From Labia minor (taxonomy: Eukaryota; Arthropoda; Insecta; Dermaptera; Spongiphoridae), in NCBI GenBank assembly GCA_963082975.1, contig OY720346.1:46043296-46107295 (forward strand): a DNA stretch of 64,000 bases, given 5' to 3'. Under the pieces are notes generated by a model. The model saw nothing but the letters and a program-made list of their open reading frames with translations. It made no database searches and had not been told where the DNA came from. Below are positions 36,508 through 47,912 of this stretch, in pieces. The position numbers were made by a program, and so were the translations under genes. The stretch's first letter is position 1; every line of letters begins with the position of its first letter.

Positions 36508-37251
36508 CAGTGATTCTCAACCTGGGCGATATCGCCCCCTGGGGGGCGATTATTTGACTATACGATTTTGGGGGGCGATAAGTTATTTTTGGGGGGCGAA
36601 ATCATTTTCAACTCTAAAATAAGTTGACCTTTGGCCAGGTCCGAACCGACAGACGGTTTGAAGTAAATTAATTTCCAGCTACAGAAACAATTTCAAATAA
36701 TTTTAATATATCTATTAATGTAATAAAAAACAGATATGGATAGAACATAAATATTTTTAATTTTATTTTATTTATAATATATATGTAAGACCAGACTGTG
36801 ACGTCATGAATGGCTGGATGACTTCATATAATTTTAATTAAGAAAAAACTAATAAAGATGATTTTTCTCGAGTATAAAACCAGTACAAAGTGCATGATTC
36901 GTGGTGATATGTAAAAAATCTCCTTATGTGAAATTTGGTGTGAAACCAATACCTCCCTTACTATCGTCGGTCGGTAAAAAAGGTAAGATGATTTTGCGAA
37001 CAGGCTTTTTAAACATTTCCTCTTTTTTCAATTTTTTTCAATATGGTTCTAAAAAAAAGGTCAATGATTTTGCAATCAGGTTCTGAAACTCGATTTTTCA
37101 ATATGGCTCTAAGTATCACTTAGTGTACCTACCTTATATTAGGGATTATCATGCAATTTTTATCTGTAAAAATGTATAGGGGGGGGGGGGGCGAATTAAG
37201 AAGCGGGTCTTACAAAGGGGTCGATTGGTCCAAAAAGGTTGAGAAACCCTG
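36508..37251. mobile_element. hAT element inserted in a Helitron/LINE fragment
   Basis: Ends are CAGTGATTCTCAACC and the inverted CAGGGTTTCTCAACC, with a perfect 8 bp duplication ATCTAACT at 36500-36507 and 37252-37259. The GGGGGGCGAT-rich subterminal part is typical of this MITE type. The 744 bp include a nested Helentron-like copy (36620-36975), so the element itself is about 390 bp and has no transposase. Confidence 0.85.
36620..36975 (-). mobile_element. Helentron/DINE-like element copy 3, internally deleted
   Basis: Read on the minus strand it runs from ACCGACCGACGATAG (ending at 36975) to the hairpin and AACTTA (36620). The microsatellite and flanking interior are missing, leaving 356 bp. 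It sits inside the hAT at 36508-37251. Confidence 0.75.
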
Positions 37252-38017
37252 ATCTAACTCCTACCCTGTCCCATCTCTCTCACGTTCCTTCCTACATTGT
37301 CCACCCTGTTCACAATTGGTCTTCCAAACGGACGTTTTCCAATCGAACTCCCCACCAATATATTTTTCCTCTCCCATTCTAGCCATGTGCCCTGCCGATC
37401 CCAGCCCCACTATTTTATGACCTATATCTAGAGATGCATAGAGGTCATGCAATTCCTTGTTATGCAGTCTCCGCTATTCCCCGGTGTCCTCATCTTTCTT
37501 TGGCCCATAAATGCTGGGAAGAATCCTATTCTCAAATACTCTGAATCTACTCTCATCTCCCAGGGTTATAGACCATGCCTCCCACCCATATAATACAATT
37601 AATAATTTAATAATTTTGATCCCCTTTGATAATAATTTCCCGATTGCAACCTCGATTTAAATTCTTTGTAAATATTATTCTCTCTGATACTAATTATTTT
37701 GTCTTATCACTATTAATTTCAAACCCCATCACTTTTCCTGCTTCGGTTAATTTTTTTATGCTACTTTAAATGTTATTAATTTATTTAAAAAAAATAAAAT
37801 ATAAAGAAATTAGCATAACACTAAACTACTATAAAAATAATATTAAAAAATATATATTAAAATCTTACGTGAAAATCCAATTATGTGATCAAATTTTCTT
37901 AATTAAAATGATTTACTCACATAATCTTAAAAATTAATAGTATTAAATTATAGCCGTAATGTGAATGTTTTCAAAGTATAAAAGATCAATAAGATCAATT
38001 GAGATATTGTAAATATC

Positions 38018-38210
38018 AATATATATATAAAAAAAATTTTATCTACACATTGCTCAGAATTTAAATTTTTTGCGTATATTCGCGTTTCATGTCCTCTAGA
38101 ATCCAAAAGTGACTTTAGAATTTTCCATTTCTGTTCATAGACTATAAATTTTAATAATATCTAATTAATAACCTAAGAAATTAATTTTTAAAAATTTGAT
38201 ATAAACATGT
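38018..38210 (+). mobile_element. Helitron-1 5-prime fragment
   Basis: A TATATATATAAAAAAAATTT start leads into CACATTGCTCAGAATTTAAA and AGAATCCAAAAGTGACTTTA, matching the 5-prime end of Helitron-1. The rest is lost. Confidence 0.5.
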
Positions 38211-38493
38211 TGTCATTTAGTAGCACAAAGAATACAATAAAAAAGATGTTTTTAATATTTATATTTTTATTTTTATTTTTCTAATATTTACAATATTTCA
38301 ATTAATCATATAGTTTTTTATATATGTTTATTTATGCACAAAAAATTAATTGACATAACTATTAATTTAATAAAATAAAATTTAATAATAAAATTTAATT
38401 TAATAAAATAAAATAATTTAATAAAATATTAAAATAATCAAAATTAATAAATTTGTAAAATATATAATACTTAAAAAAAAATGTGCCTTTGCG

Positions 38494-38568
38494 AGTTTCG
38501 AACTGAGGGTGCAACGTCATAAGATGACGCCCTTGCTGACTTGACTACGCACCATTGTCTTTTGCAAG
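38494..38568 (-). tRNA. tRNA-Lys(CTT)-like sequence, probably SINE-derived
   Basis: On the minus strand an anticodon arm GCGTC-ATCTTAT-GACGT pairs fully and would give anticodon CTT. A B-box-like AGTTCGAAACT follows. The D-arm, T-stem and acceptor pair poorly, so this is a tRNA-derived relic and not a gene. Confidence 0.3.
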
Positions 38569-38579
38569 TCTCGAATTAG

Positions 38580-38819
38580 GACTTATATATATGTCAAATT
38601 TTCGCCACCAGCGCCTCTATGATCTAGTATGGTAACTAAACTATTTTTAATTAATTAGCACCCCCTGGACACACCTTAGCAATTAGCGGTTTAATAAAAG
38701 AAGTCTGACATGCCCTGAGACCTACTGAATATGCATAAAAAATTTCATAAGAATCGGTCCAGCCGTTTCGGAGTAGTATGATTTCAAAGTTTTGTGACAC
38801 GAGAATTTTATATATAAGA
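38580..38819 (-). mobile_element. Helitron family E 5-prime end
   Basis: On the minus strand it starts TCTTATATATAAAATTCTCG at 38819 and matches 23197-23430 through CCGAAACGGCTGGACCGATT and GATCATAGAGGCGCTGGTGG. Only the 5-prime part is present. Confidence 0.55.
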
Positions 38820-39805
38820 TATATATATATATAATTACAATTCAATTTTGTTTAATTAATTATTATAGATTTTTCTTATTAAAGATCATTTTTAGATAAT
38901 TTTTAAATCCTTATGCATCTAAAATAATATTTTAATTATTGCAAATTAGGAAATAACACTTTTGAAATTTAAACTAATTAAACTTAATATAAATGGAGAA
39001 AGTTAATATATTTTAGCGAATATTTTATATAAATATAACAGAAAATCAGAGAGAGAATGAATGAGAAATATGATAAATAAATATTATATAAATTTAACTT
39101 AAGTAAAATTACATAAAATAAACATGCCTATTTCACAAAAATTAAATGTAGTACTTATTTACCTAACAAATTATTAATATCTGAATAGTAGGTGATATAT
39201 TTAATATTATTTTTAATATTTATATTTATTATTTATTATTTTTGTTATTATTTTATATTTATATCATAGTTTTATTCAACATTTCTTTTTTCATTTTTGG
39301 GTTTTTAAATTTAAGTGCATATTAGTTAATTTATTTTGATTTCATTATATAAAATATTAGAATTATAAATATTTTAGAACTTGGTGAAGTTTGAATCTTC
39401 ATTCATATGTTCAGTAGTACTTTTTTAATTTTATTGATTATGCCAGATTATATTTACAGCTTTGTACACATTTATAGTCCCTTAATACTTTAGAATTTGA
39501 ATTTAATTTTTGATTAATAAACTTATATATATATATATAAGATTTAGTCGTTGTTATACTTATAAGTTAGAGTAATTTTTACAACATAGATTTGGGTGGT
39601 ATCACAAAGAGATAAGAGAGAAAAATTAAATATTAAGTCTATATATATATTCTTAATTATAGTTTATATTATACTTAATTATACTACTTACCACAGAGCA
39701 TCCATACACTACTTACTAATATTTGTAAGAAAACTGACTTAAACCTTAACATACATTTCGAGGAGAAAATTTGAACACTAAGTGATTATTTTAAGAATAA
39801 AAAAA
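38820..39805. other. AT-rich intron sequence, nothing recognised
   Basis: It is dominated by A/T runs and short TA repeats. I see no repeat family, open frame or RNA structure that I can support. Confidence 0.4.
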
Positions 39806-40030
39806 TCTGGAGTGTCTCCACTCGACTATCTCGCAATTTGAATTGGATTAAATAACATATATTAATTTAAATTAAATTTAATTAATTAAATTATAAATTA
39901 AAATTAATAAATAATATTTATTGAACCAGCACATGTTTGGCTCTTTGTTGATGGCACCATGTCACGTGTAGGCGCGTGAGATTTGCAGTGTTAAAAAATA
40001 AATTCTGGTACTTGGCGAGATAGTAAAAAA
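39806..40030 (+). repeat. Family F Helentron-like MITE
   Basis: It begins TCTGGAGTGTCTCCACTCGA and CTATCTCGCAA, and ends TTGGCGAGATAGTAAAAAA. The motif CTATCTCGC is repeated inversely near the 3-prime end. Other pieces lie at 773-795, 5001-5180, 50125-50270, 56600-56650, 60580-60803 (minus) and 62257-62303 (minus). Subterminal inverted repeats plus a 3-prime hairpin suggest a second non-autonomous Helentron family. Confidence 0.5.
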
Positions 40031-40034
40031 TATT

Positions 40035-40980
40035 TACAAAATTGAAGTAGAGGCGGGAAAAAAAGGGAGGAGGATATGGAATTAAATACCTGTTTATCAG
40101 ATGTTTATACAAAGCACTCATAAGGCTTAGTTATTCAAATCTCTTTTTGTTACCACTTTATTATATCTCCAGAATGTGTATGGATCCTGTCCGCCGAGGA
40201 AAGGGTTGAAAGTTATTCTTTTTTCGTTGCTATTTTTAAATATATGGTAAATCACAGGGATACTATTCGTAGCTTTGAGTTGCGCTCTTATTATTCAAAA
40301 ATTTACAAGAAAATAATTACAGCGATTATCAAAAATATAGAATGCAAGTTTAATATGCTAAAATTAATTTTAATTTTAATTTCTATAATTCACATTAATT
40401 ATATATTTATGAACGTTTATCGATATTTAATTATTTATTCCTGTATCATTTAAAAGAAGATCTTTTCGTTTATTTTTTAATCGATTTAAAGGATTGTGAG
40501 GAGAAAGTGGAGGAGGAAGCGCCTGATGCGTTAGTCGACAAACGAATCCCCTAAGCCTCCCTCAAGATTAGGCCTAATCTCACCCATCGTATTTTCTCTT
40601 TCAAGAGAATGAGAGAAGACTGTCGAACTGTCGAAACCTCTTTTCAACTTTTTCATTTCTTTTTTTTTTTTTTTTTTTTTTTTGTTCTTCAATTTCTTTT
40701 GTTCCTTTAAAATGAAACGAACCTTTTTTTTCTTCAATTTCATGTTGGCAATGATAAGCGTTATTCATCGTTCAATTATATGAATCCCTACACTTTCTCT
40801 GGTAGAGAAATGATCTAATTTGACAATCAATTTTAAGAATGAATGCTTGGGAGATGAGGGGAAGGGTGTAATTCTTGCCGCCCGCTTTTGTCTTTCCACT
40901 TTCAATGAAAGGCAGCAACTGGTGAACGTAAATTAGATTAGATTCCTTACAAGACTTCATCATCATTTTTTTTATTTTAA
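40035..40980. other. Unique, moderate-GC stretch in intron 1 with a poly-T tract
   Basis: The segments at about 40490-40640 (GGAGGAGGAAGCGCCTGATG) and 40830-40960 are less AT-rich and match no repeat here. A T-run lies at about 40661-40683. Minus-strand frames are Lys-run artefacts. It is a candidate intronic enhancer or relic exon, with no direct evidence for either. Confidence 0.3.
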
Positions 40981-41448
40981 ACGTTTCAAGTAATGGTCCT
41001 CAACACAAAAATAGAATACTCATTTAATTATAAATTAATATTAATATTATTAACCAACATAGATTATTTTATATTATACGTATTGTATAATAATTAAAAA
41101 AAGGTAAATATAAAAAGTAAATAAAAATAAAGAAAAAAATCTTAGATCATGACTTCAATTTAAATGTAACTATTTTTATGAATCCAATCCCTATTTTTTA
41201 ATCTTATAAAAAAGAAAATTATTTTTTTTTCAATTTTAAAACAGTTAATATAAATTTTAAAGTTATCATTTTATTTATAATTATACGCCGCAAATTTGAC
41301 TATCAACTATTTTCATAAAATTATAAAATAATCATACATTAAAATTTTAATTTTCACTTAATATTTATCCCTCAGTTGTGAGTAGAAGTGTATCAAAAAC
41401 GCCTGAAATATATGCAACCAACATACAACCACCGATTTTTCTATTTTT

Positions 41449-42098
41449 ACCGACCGACGATAGTAAGGGAGGTATTGTTTTCACACCAAATTTCACATGT
41501 GGAGATTTTTACATATCTCCACGAATCATGCATTTTCTAAACAGAAAAAAGTATTTTTAGCATGATGTCTGTCCGTCTGTCCGTCCGTCTGTCCGTCCGT
41601 CCGTCTGTCCGTCCGTATAGATGTGTACAGCCTGAACGGCTCAACCGATTTTGATGAAATTTGGTATATTTACTTAATGCATCAGTGGGATGAATTGATC
41701 AACTTTTGGTGCAATTCCGGAAACCGGAAGTGGTAGTATTAGCGATCGACGATAGGAAGGAAAGGGTTATTTTCACACCAAAGGAGATTTTTTTATATAT
41801 CACCACGAATCATGCACTTTGTATTGGTTTTATCCTCGAGAAAAATCATATTTATTAGTTTTTTCTTGATTTAAAATTATATGACGTCATCCAGCCATTC
41901 ATGACGTCACAGCCTGGTCTTGCATATATATTATAAATAAAATAAAATTAAAAATGTTTATATTTATTATTTATGTATCCATATCTGTTTTTTATTACAT
42001 TAATAGATATATGAAAATTATTTGAAATTGTTTCTGTAGCTGGAAATTAATTTATTTCAAACCGTCGGTCGGTTCGGACCTGGCCACAGGTCAACTTA
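41449..42098 (+). mobile_element. Helentron/DINE-like element copy 4, full length
   Basis: It begins ACCGACCGACGATAG and ends with GTCGGTCGGT, the GACCTG/CAGGTC hairpin and AACTTA. The central GTCC/GTCT microsatellite (about 41567-41616) is longer than in most copies. T-rich flanks are present on both sides. Confidence 0.8.
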
Positions 42099-42117
42099 TT
42101 TAAATTTTATCTCTCTC

Positions 42118-43222
42118 TCTCTCTTCTTATGCTCGTAAAAATTGTATATATGTTTTTTTTTCATTTCAGAGATAGTATTTATAAAGAAAAATTGAGTTTT
42201 ATTGATCACATCTCTGGAAAAATTAATCTTCATTAGTTTTTTTTAACTTAAATGATTAATTAATTAATTAATAGTTACATTTAAATTTTTTGAAATGGTT
42301 TCACATCGTTTAGAAGATTTATCTTTATTCGATTCGATATATAGGAGAATTAAATGACGTCATCAATTTATTATACAGCGACTCCGTAAATATAAAATTC
42401 TTACTTTAAATATATTTTAATTTAATCAGTAAATTAATTATATATTATTATTGTAAATCTTATATTTCTTACTTGAAAATATTTTCCAATTATGAGATCA
42501 AAATTAAAATTATTTATTCATATAATCTTGAAAATGTGTTCAGTGTTTATTTAAAAAGGCCAATATTAAAAAAATTAAATTATAAACATAATAAAAAATA
42601 TACATCTTCTTTGAATGAGATGAATGTAGATATCAAATTTTAAATAAGTTGACATAAATAATTAATAATAATTAATAAATAATTCCAATTTATATGATCT
42701 TAATATATTGTGAGAATTATATAAATAATGTAGAGAGAAAAAAATATTTAAAAATAGATATTTATTTAAATGAAATAAAATTATTTAATTTACAGAATGA
42801 AAATGTCTATAATAATGTCTAAACATTTTTTCTTTATAATTTTACATTATAATAATACTAATTACAATAGTTATAATATATTGGGAATTTTCAACTTTGA
42901 CTGCCGATTTGACCATGTTCCCAAACGAATTTTAAAAAACCAAGACCACTTTATATTTACACATTTTAAGCTCTAATCGAATCCAATATCAAAATTTAAA
43001 AAATGGAAAAACAGACACACAGATATATAGATTTTATAAATGAACATTTATACAATTTATTTTAATTAATTTGAAACCTTTTAGGAAACAAATTTTGAAT
43101 GGATCATTTTTAGAAATCCCATTTAACAATTATAATAAAGAATTAAAAAAATTGTAAAATTTTTAAAGTATATAAAAATAAATTGGTTAAAGGGTCGAGC
43201 GATAGTTCGGTGTCCCAGGTAT
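42118..43222 (+). mobile_element. Helitron-like family C copy, decayed
   Basis: It starts near TCTTATGCTCGTAAAAATTG and contains the family C interior (TTCAGTGTTTATTTAAAAAG, GGGAATTTTCAACTTTGACT). It ends near GGTCGAGCGATAGTTCGGTG at about 43193. No helicase motif is left. Confidence 0.45.
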
Positions 43223-43519
43223 ATATTTTATATCAACACGCCTATTTTTCTGTTTGTATGTTATTATTTGAATGGCAATTCGGTGAATAAGGTATTAATA
43301 TTATCAGCCAAACCCGATAATAAAGAATCATATTTTAATTTTTATATAACCAAGAAATCATTTTTTCCCTTAAAATATAGTTGTAAAGCCCAAATCTCCG
43401 ATCCATATAACATCATCGAATGGGCCGCTACCATAAGGAGTCTTCTCTTGCTCTGACTAGGGCCACCGGTATTTGCCATTAGTCTCGAAAAAATAATATT
43501 AAATTGTATATAAATTTAA

Positions 43520-44131
43520 TAAGTTGACCTGTGGCCAGGTCCGAACCGACCGACTGTTTGAAATAAATTAATTTCCAGCTACAGAAACAATTTCAAATAA
43601 TTTTAATATATCCATTCATGTAATAAAAAACAGATATGGATATAACATTAATATTTTTAATTTTATTTTATTTATAATATATATTCAAGACAAGGCTGTG
43701 ACGTCATGAATGGCTGGATGACGTCATATAATTTTAAATCAAGAAAAAACTAATAAATATGATTTTTCTCGAGGATAAAACCAATACAAAGTGCATGATT
43801 CGTGGTGATATATAAAAAAATCTCATTTGGTGTGAAAATAACCCTTTCCTTCCTATCGTCGATCGCTAATACTACCACTTCCGGTTTCCGGAATTGCACC
43901 AAAAGTTGATCAATTCATCCCACTGATGCATTAAGTAAATATACCAAATTTCATCAAAATCGGTTCAGCCGTTCAGGCTGTACACATCTATACGGACGGA
44001 CAGACGGACAGACATCATGCTAAAAATACTTTTTTCTGTTTAGAAAATGCATGATTCGTGGAGATATGTAAAAATCTCCACATGTGAAATTTGGTGTGAA
44101 AACAATACCTCCCTTACTATCGTCGGTCGGT
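43520..44131 (-). mobile_element. Helentron/DINE-like element copy 5, full length
   Basis: The minus-strand element has all family parts: subterminal repeats, a short GGAC microsatellite, and a terminal hairpin at 43525-43541. It is inserted just after AT-rich sequence related to Helitron-1 interiors. Confidence 0.8.
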
Positions 44132-45194
44132 AAAAATGAGAATATTTGAATTTGTTTAAATTTTAACACATGTAATCAATCATATGCATAGAGAATAGAA
44201 AATTTTCGAAAATCAACTTGGTATTAAATTCAGAAAAAAATACTGATATATAGAATATATAGACTATTCGAATATAATTAAAACTCTTTCTCTCCTTATA
44301 AGCAGAATCATTTTAATTTCTTTTGTTTGTTTTTTTGTTGTAGTTTTTGTTTAAAAATATATTAAAATCGAGCCATTCAAATGATTCAACTACTTAGAAA
44401 TTCTTAGATAATATATATATACACCTATCCCCCGATTTACACGGTACTTGTTTTACACGTTTTCGCTTTTACATGGTTTTCCAAATAAGTTTTTTTTTTT
44501 TTGTTTTTACCGCACTCTACTAAATGCTACTGTGTTTGAACACGTATGCTGTGTACATATCTCACGGGGAATCCCGAGCTTATGTGCTGACTTGCTGCAC
44601 ATGCACACTGTGTCTGTATTTCTTCGCATAAAATTAAAGTTTTATCTACGGAAAATTGTATTTGAGTGAAAGTTTCACAGTTTCAGAAAGATTTAATTTT
44701 CCATATTCGTAAATTACAAGTGAGTGCATAATTTAGATTATTATAAAATAAAATAAATTAAAAAAAATTATAGGCTTATAATGTCGAAAGAAGTTAAAAG
44801 AAAAGTTCTTTCTTTAGAAACTAAAATCGAAATTTTGGATCGCTAACGAAAGAGAGATAGAGTAGTAGATGTTGCAAAATCATATAGCATGAACGAAGCT
44901 ACAATAAGAACTATTAGAACAAATGAAAACACAATTAGAAAGAGTGTTGCATCTGGCAATACCACGAGTATGGGCACAATTGTTAATAACCGATTTTATT
45001 ACCACCTCTCAGAATGTAAATATTTCTGCTTCAAACATCGAATCGGTACAAATAACTTCGAGTGATGAAAGTGAATTCCAACCTTCGATTCCGAAAAAAA
45101 GAATGAGAGTAATTTCTGATAGTGATGAAGGATAATAAAACACCTTTGGTTTTATTTTTTGTTCTTCTGTTTAATGTATTGTAATTAAATAAAA

Positions 45195-45821
45195 TAAGTT
45201 GACCTGTGGCCAGGTCCGAACCGACCGACGGTTTGAAATAAATTAATTTCTAGCTACAGAAACAATTTCAAATAATTTTCATATATCTATTAATGTAATA
45301 AAAAACAGATATGGATACATAAATAATAAATATAAACATTTTTAATTTTATTTTATTTATAATATATATGCAAGACCAGGCTGTGACGTCATGAATGGCT
45401 GGATGACGTCATATAATTTTAAATCAAGAAAAAACTAATAAATATGATTTTTCTCGAGGAAAAAAACCAATACAAAGTGCATGATTCGTGGTGATATATA
45501 AAAAAATCTCCTTTGGTGTGAAAATAACCCTTTCCTTCCTATCGTCGATCGCTAATACTACCACTTCCGGTTTCCGGAATTGCACCAAAAGTTGATCAAT
45601 TCATCCCACTGATGCATTAAGTAAATATACCAAATTTCATCAAAATCGGTTGAGCCGTTCAGGCTGTACACATCTATACGGACGGACGGACGGACGGACA
45701 GACATCATGCTAAAAATACTTTTTTCTGTTTAGAAAATGCATGATTCGTGGAGATATGTAAAAATCTCTACATGTGAAATTTGGTGTGAAAACAATACCT
45801 CCCTTACTATCGTCGGTCGGT
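45195..45821 (-). mobile_element. Helentron/DINE-like element copy 6, inside Tigger
   Basis: This is a full-length minus-strand copy of 627 bp inserted in the Tigger element at 44422-46713. It lies head to head with copy 7, with only 55 bp between them. Confidence 0.8.
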
Positions 45822-45876
45822 AAAAACAGTGTTTCCGTAATATATTACATATTTTAACCTGTCAATGCATTTTATT

Positions 45877-46507
45877 ACCGACCGACGATAGTAAGGGAGG
45901 TATTGTTTTCACACCAAATTTCACATGTGGAGATTTTTACATATCTCCACGAATCATGCATTTTCTAAACAGAAAAAAGTATTTTTAGCATGATGTCTGT
46001 CCGTCCGTCTGTCCGTCTGTCCGTCCGTATAGATGTGTACAGCCTGAACGGCTCAACCGATTTTGATGAAATTTGGTATATTTACTTAATGCATCAGTGG
46101 GATGAATTGATCAACTTTTGGTGCAATTCCGGAAACCGGAAGTGGTAGTATTAGCGATCGACGATAGGAAGGAAAGGGTTATTTTCACACCAAAGGAGAT
46201 TTTTTTATATATCACCACGAATCATACACTTTGTATTGGTTTTCTCGAGAAAAATCATATTTATTAGTTTTTTCTTGATTTAAAATTATATGACGTCATC
46301 CAGCCATTCATGAGGTCACAGCCTGGTCTTGCATATATATTATAAATAAAATAAAATTAAAAATGTTTATATTATTTATTTATGTATCCATATCTGTTTT
46401 TTATTACATTAATAGATATATGAAAATTATTTGAAATTGTTTCTGTAGCTGGAAATTAATTTATTTCAAACCGTCGGTCGGTTCGGACCTGGCCACAGGT
46501 CAACTTA
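45877..46507 (+). mobile_element. Helentron/DINE-like element copy 7, inside Tigger
   Basis: This is a full-length plus-strand copy of 631 bp, also inside the Tigger. Together with copy 6 it forms an inverted repeat with arms of about 0.63 kb. Their 5-prime ends face each other. Confidence 0.8.
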
Positions 46508-46730
46508 TTTTTATTTTTGTGTACACCTAAAAAAATTGAAAAAAATCACAACTTAAATTAAATAGCAATTAAATAGCAATAGCACTTAAATAGCAAAATT
46601 ATGCATTTTCTGCAAGCTTTTCGATTTACACGGTTTTGACTTGAAAATTTTTAATTTTCGATTTACACGTTTTTCTCAGGAACGTATCTACCGTGTAAAT
46701 CGGGGGATAGGTGTATTTTCTAAAATATAG

Positions 46731-46795
46731 TCGCCACGTAGCGTAGGGGTTATGTGATGGAGTCACTCCAGCCTCAGGGATCAAAATTGGGTAGA
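46731..46795 (+). tRNA. tRNA-like sequence, probable SINE head
   Basis: CCACGTAGCGTAGGGGTTAT resembles a tRNA A box and GGGATCAAAAT a B box about 35 nt later. A LINE-like remnant follows at 46840-47150. The folded arms are poor, so it is probably a tRNA-derived SINE relic. It starts 18 bp past the Tigger end. Confidence 0.3.
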
Positions 46796-46839
46796 TTTCG
46801 GAATTAATTCAATAATTAAAAAAAGAATTTTGGTATGAA

Positions 46840-47150
46840 AATAGCAAATTATTTGGTAGAATTTATATTCAGATTAGGCGTTTTAGAATTGTACAAATTG
46901 CCTCTAGAATATTACTTCCGAATCGGACAATAGGATAATCCTTATTGGGAATGTAATTTTGTTTATGAGTGGAATACAGATCATCTTTTATTAGAATGGC
47001 CATTTCATGAGTCGAAAATAAACTTTATAATAACATTAGACTTAAAATCATTTACCTACTTGCTTTTAAGTTCTTCTGGTCCGATAGTGGTGAATTGTAA
47101 GACTCAGAGAGGCCACATAATAACATTTTTATTTCTTTTGTCTCTTTATA
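46840..47150 (+). mobile_element. Decayed LINE 3-prime fragment
   Basis: A broken frame reads LGVLELYKLPLEYYFRIGQ and then WECNFVYEWNTDHLLLEWPF. This resembles the Cys-containing C-terminal motif of Jockey/R1/I-like LINEs, as at 34090-34160. Frames are interrupted. Confidence 0.4.
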
Positions 47151-47559
47151 TATATGTGTGTGTGTGTTATTTTTACAAAAAGTGAAAGATTAAGTATATT
47201 AAGTAAATAATGAAAAACTGAAAAAAGTTGTTCATAATTTTTTATTTATCATATTAAAAAAGTAAGCACCACAATGTCTATCTTAAAACAACATCCCGTA
47301 ATTTAATTTGGATTGACCACAATATCGGCTACTTGAACACAAATAATTTAACAATTTTTTGAAATTTTTAACACGTTCAACGTCGTGTCGGCCACCGGTG
47401 GCTGACATAACATACCTAGCTTTGACTCTATTTTTTGGGCTGTCGGCCACGCGTTCCATATAAATTGCTATTCAGTGTGGCCGATGTGGCCCATAGTTAC
47501 CTGCAGCTTAGCCGACCCGGTGCCATCTATAATATTATTATAACAGCAGCAACAGCCAC

Positions 47560-47599
47560 ATAAAGAAGCTCAATAAAGGGATTTATTGAGCTTCTTTAT
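47560..47599. other. Perfect 18 bp hairpin 134 bp before GPCR exon 2
   Basis: The arm A-TAAAGAAGCTCAATAAA pairs fully with TTTATTGAGCTTCTTTA-T across the 4 nt loop GGGA. It lies in the 47.4-47.6 kb unique patch of intron 1. It could be a small RNA precursor, a splicing-related structure or a MITE remnant. Confidence 0.6.
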
Positions 47600-47732
47600 T
47601 ATATATAATAATATTAGTTACTAAAATTTAAAACAGTTAAAACAGTTTATGTTATTGATATTTCTTTTGATTTAACAACTTGTTTAAGTTAATATTCTTT
47701 TTAATTATTTTATTAATTTTTATTTCTTATAG

Positions 47733-47912
47733 GCGCCACATGATCGATGCCTTTGTCGATGGATTGCTGTATTGCAACATTACATGCATCTCTCTTCATG
47801 TTTGTGGCTTCTTGGCATCAGCATTATTATTTATAGACGGCTCTCGGAACGACCAGCGCGACTTCGCCTTCACACTTTCCTCGCTTGGTCCATTCCAGCT
47901 GTTTTCGTACTG
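47733..47912 (+). CDS. Adhesion-type GPCR, exon with TM3 and TM4
   Basis: This 60-codon phase-0 exon has acceptor TTTCTTATAG ending at 47732 and donor CTG|GTATGT at 47913. The correct frame starts GCG CCA CAT GAT and reads APHDRCLCRWIAVLQHYMHL. It contains the conserved Cys at the top of TM3, a TM3 of the form LQHYMHLSSCLWLLGISIII, a basic second loop (RRLSERPARLRL) and TM4 (FLAWSIPAVFVL). A second open frame across the same bases gives hydrophobic but non-GPCR peptide and is a shadow. The exon continues from FGVQ at the end of the 894-1058 exon and runs in frame into the exon at 61456. The preceding intron is about 46.7 kb and contains the two ankyrin genes. Confidence 0.85.

Larger units (their letters stand above)
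36400..37750 (-). mobile_element. Helitron-1 3-prime end with LINE fragment, split by a hAT
   Basis: CTAGCTGCTCCGAGCGCCTT at 36402 is the reversed Helitron-1 3-prime terminus with its hairpin. LINE ORF2 tail sequence resumes after the hAT: the minus frame at 37261-37452 reads LHDLYASLDIGHKIV-like and HMARMGEEKYIGG peptide, and 37500-37600 matches the VFENRILP...YGWEAW region. The order is Helitron, then hAT, then Helentron, giving three nested events. Confidence 0.6.
44422..46713 (+). mobile_element. Tigger (pogo-like) transposon, internally deleted, with two nested elements
   Basis: Terminal inverted repeats CACCTATCCCCCGATTTACA are identical at both ends and flanked by TA. From 44781 a frame starts MSKEVKRKVLSLETKIEILD, the N-terminal helix-turn-helix of Tigger/CENP-B-like transposases, interrupted by a stop (TAA) after ILDR. 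A homologous VVDVAKSYSMNEATIRTI stretch follows. A C-terminal piece reads SDESEFQPSIPKKRMRVISD to a stop near 45135. The DDE core is absent. Without the nested elements it is about 1.03 kb. Confidence 0.8.

Noticed and set aside
40531-40743. Minus-strand Lys-rich 70-codon frame
   Set aside because: It is translation of a poly-T tract, with no domain.
41378-41560. Plus-strand 60-codon frame
   Set aside because: It runs into Helentron copy 4; similar frames appear in other copies by identity of the repeat.
44448-44669. Plus-strand frame with a Phe run and Cys residues
   Set aside because: It is within the Tigger terminal region before the transposase start and shows no domain.
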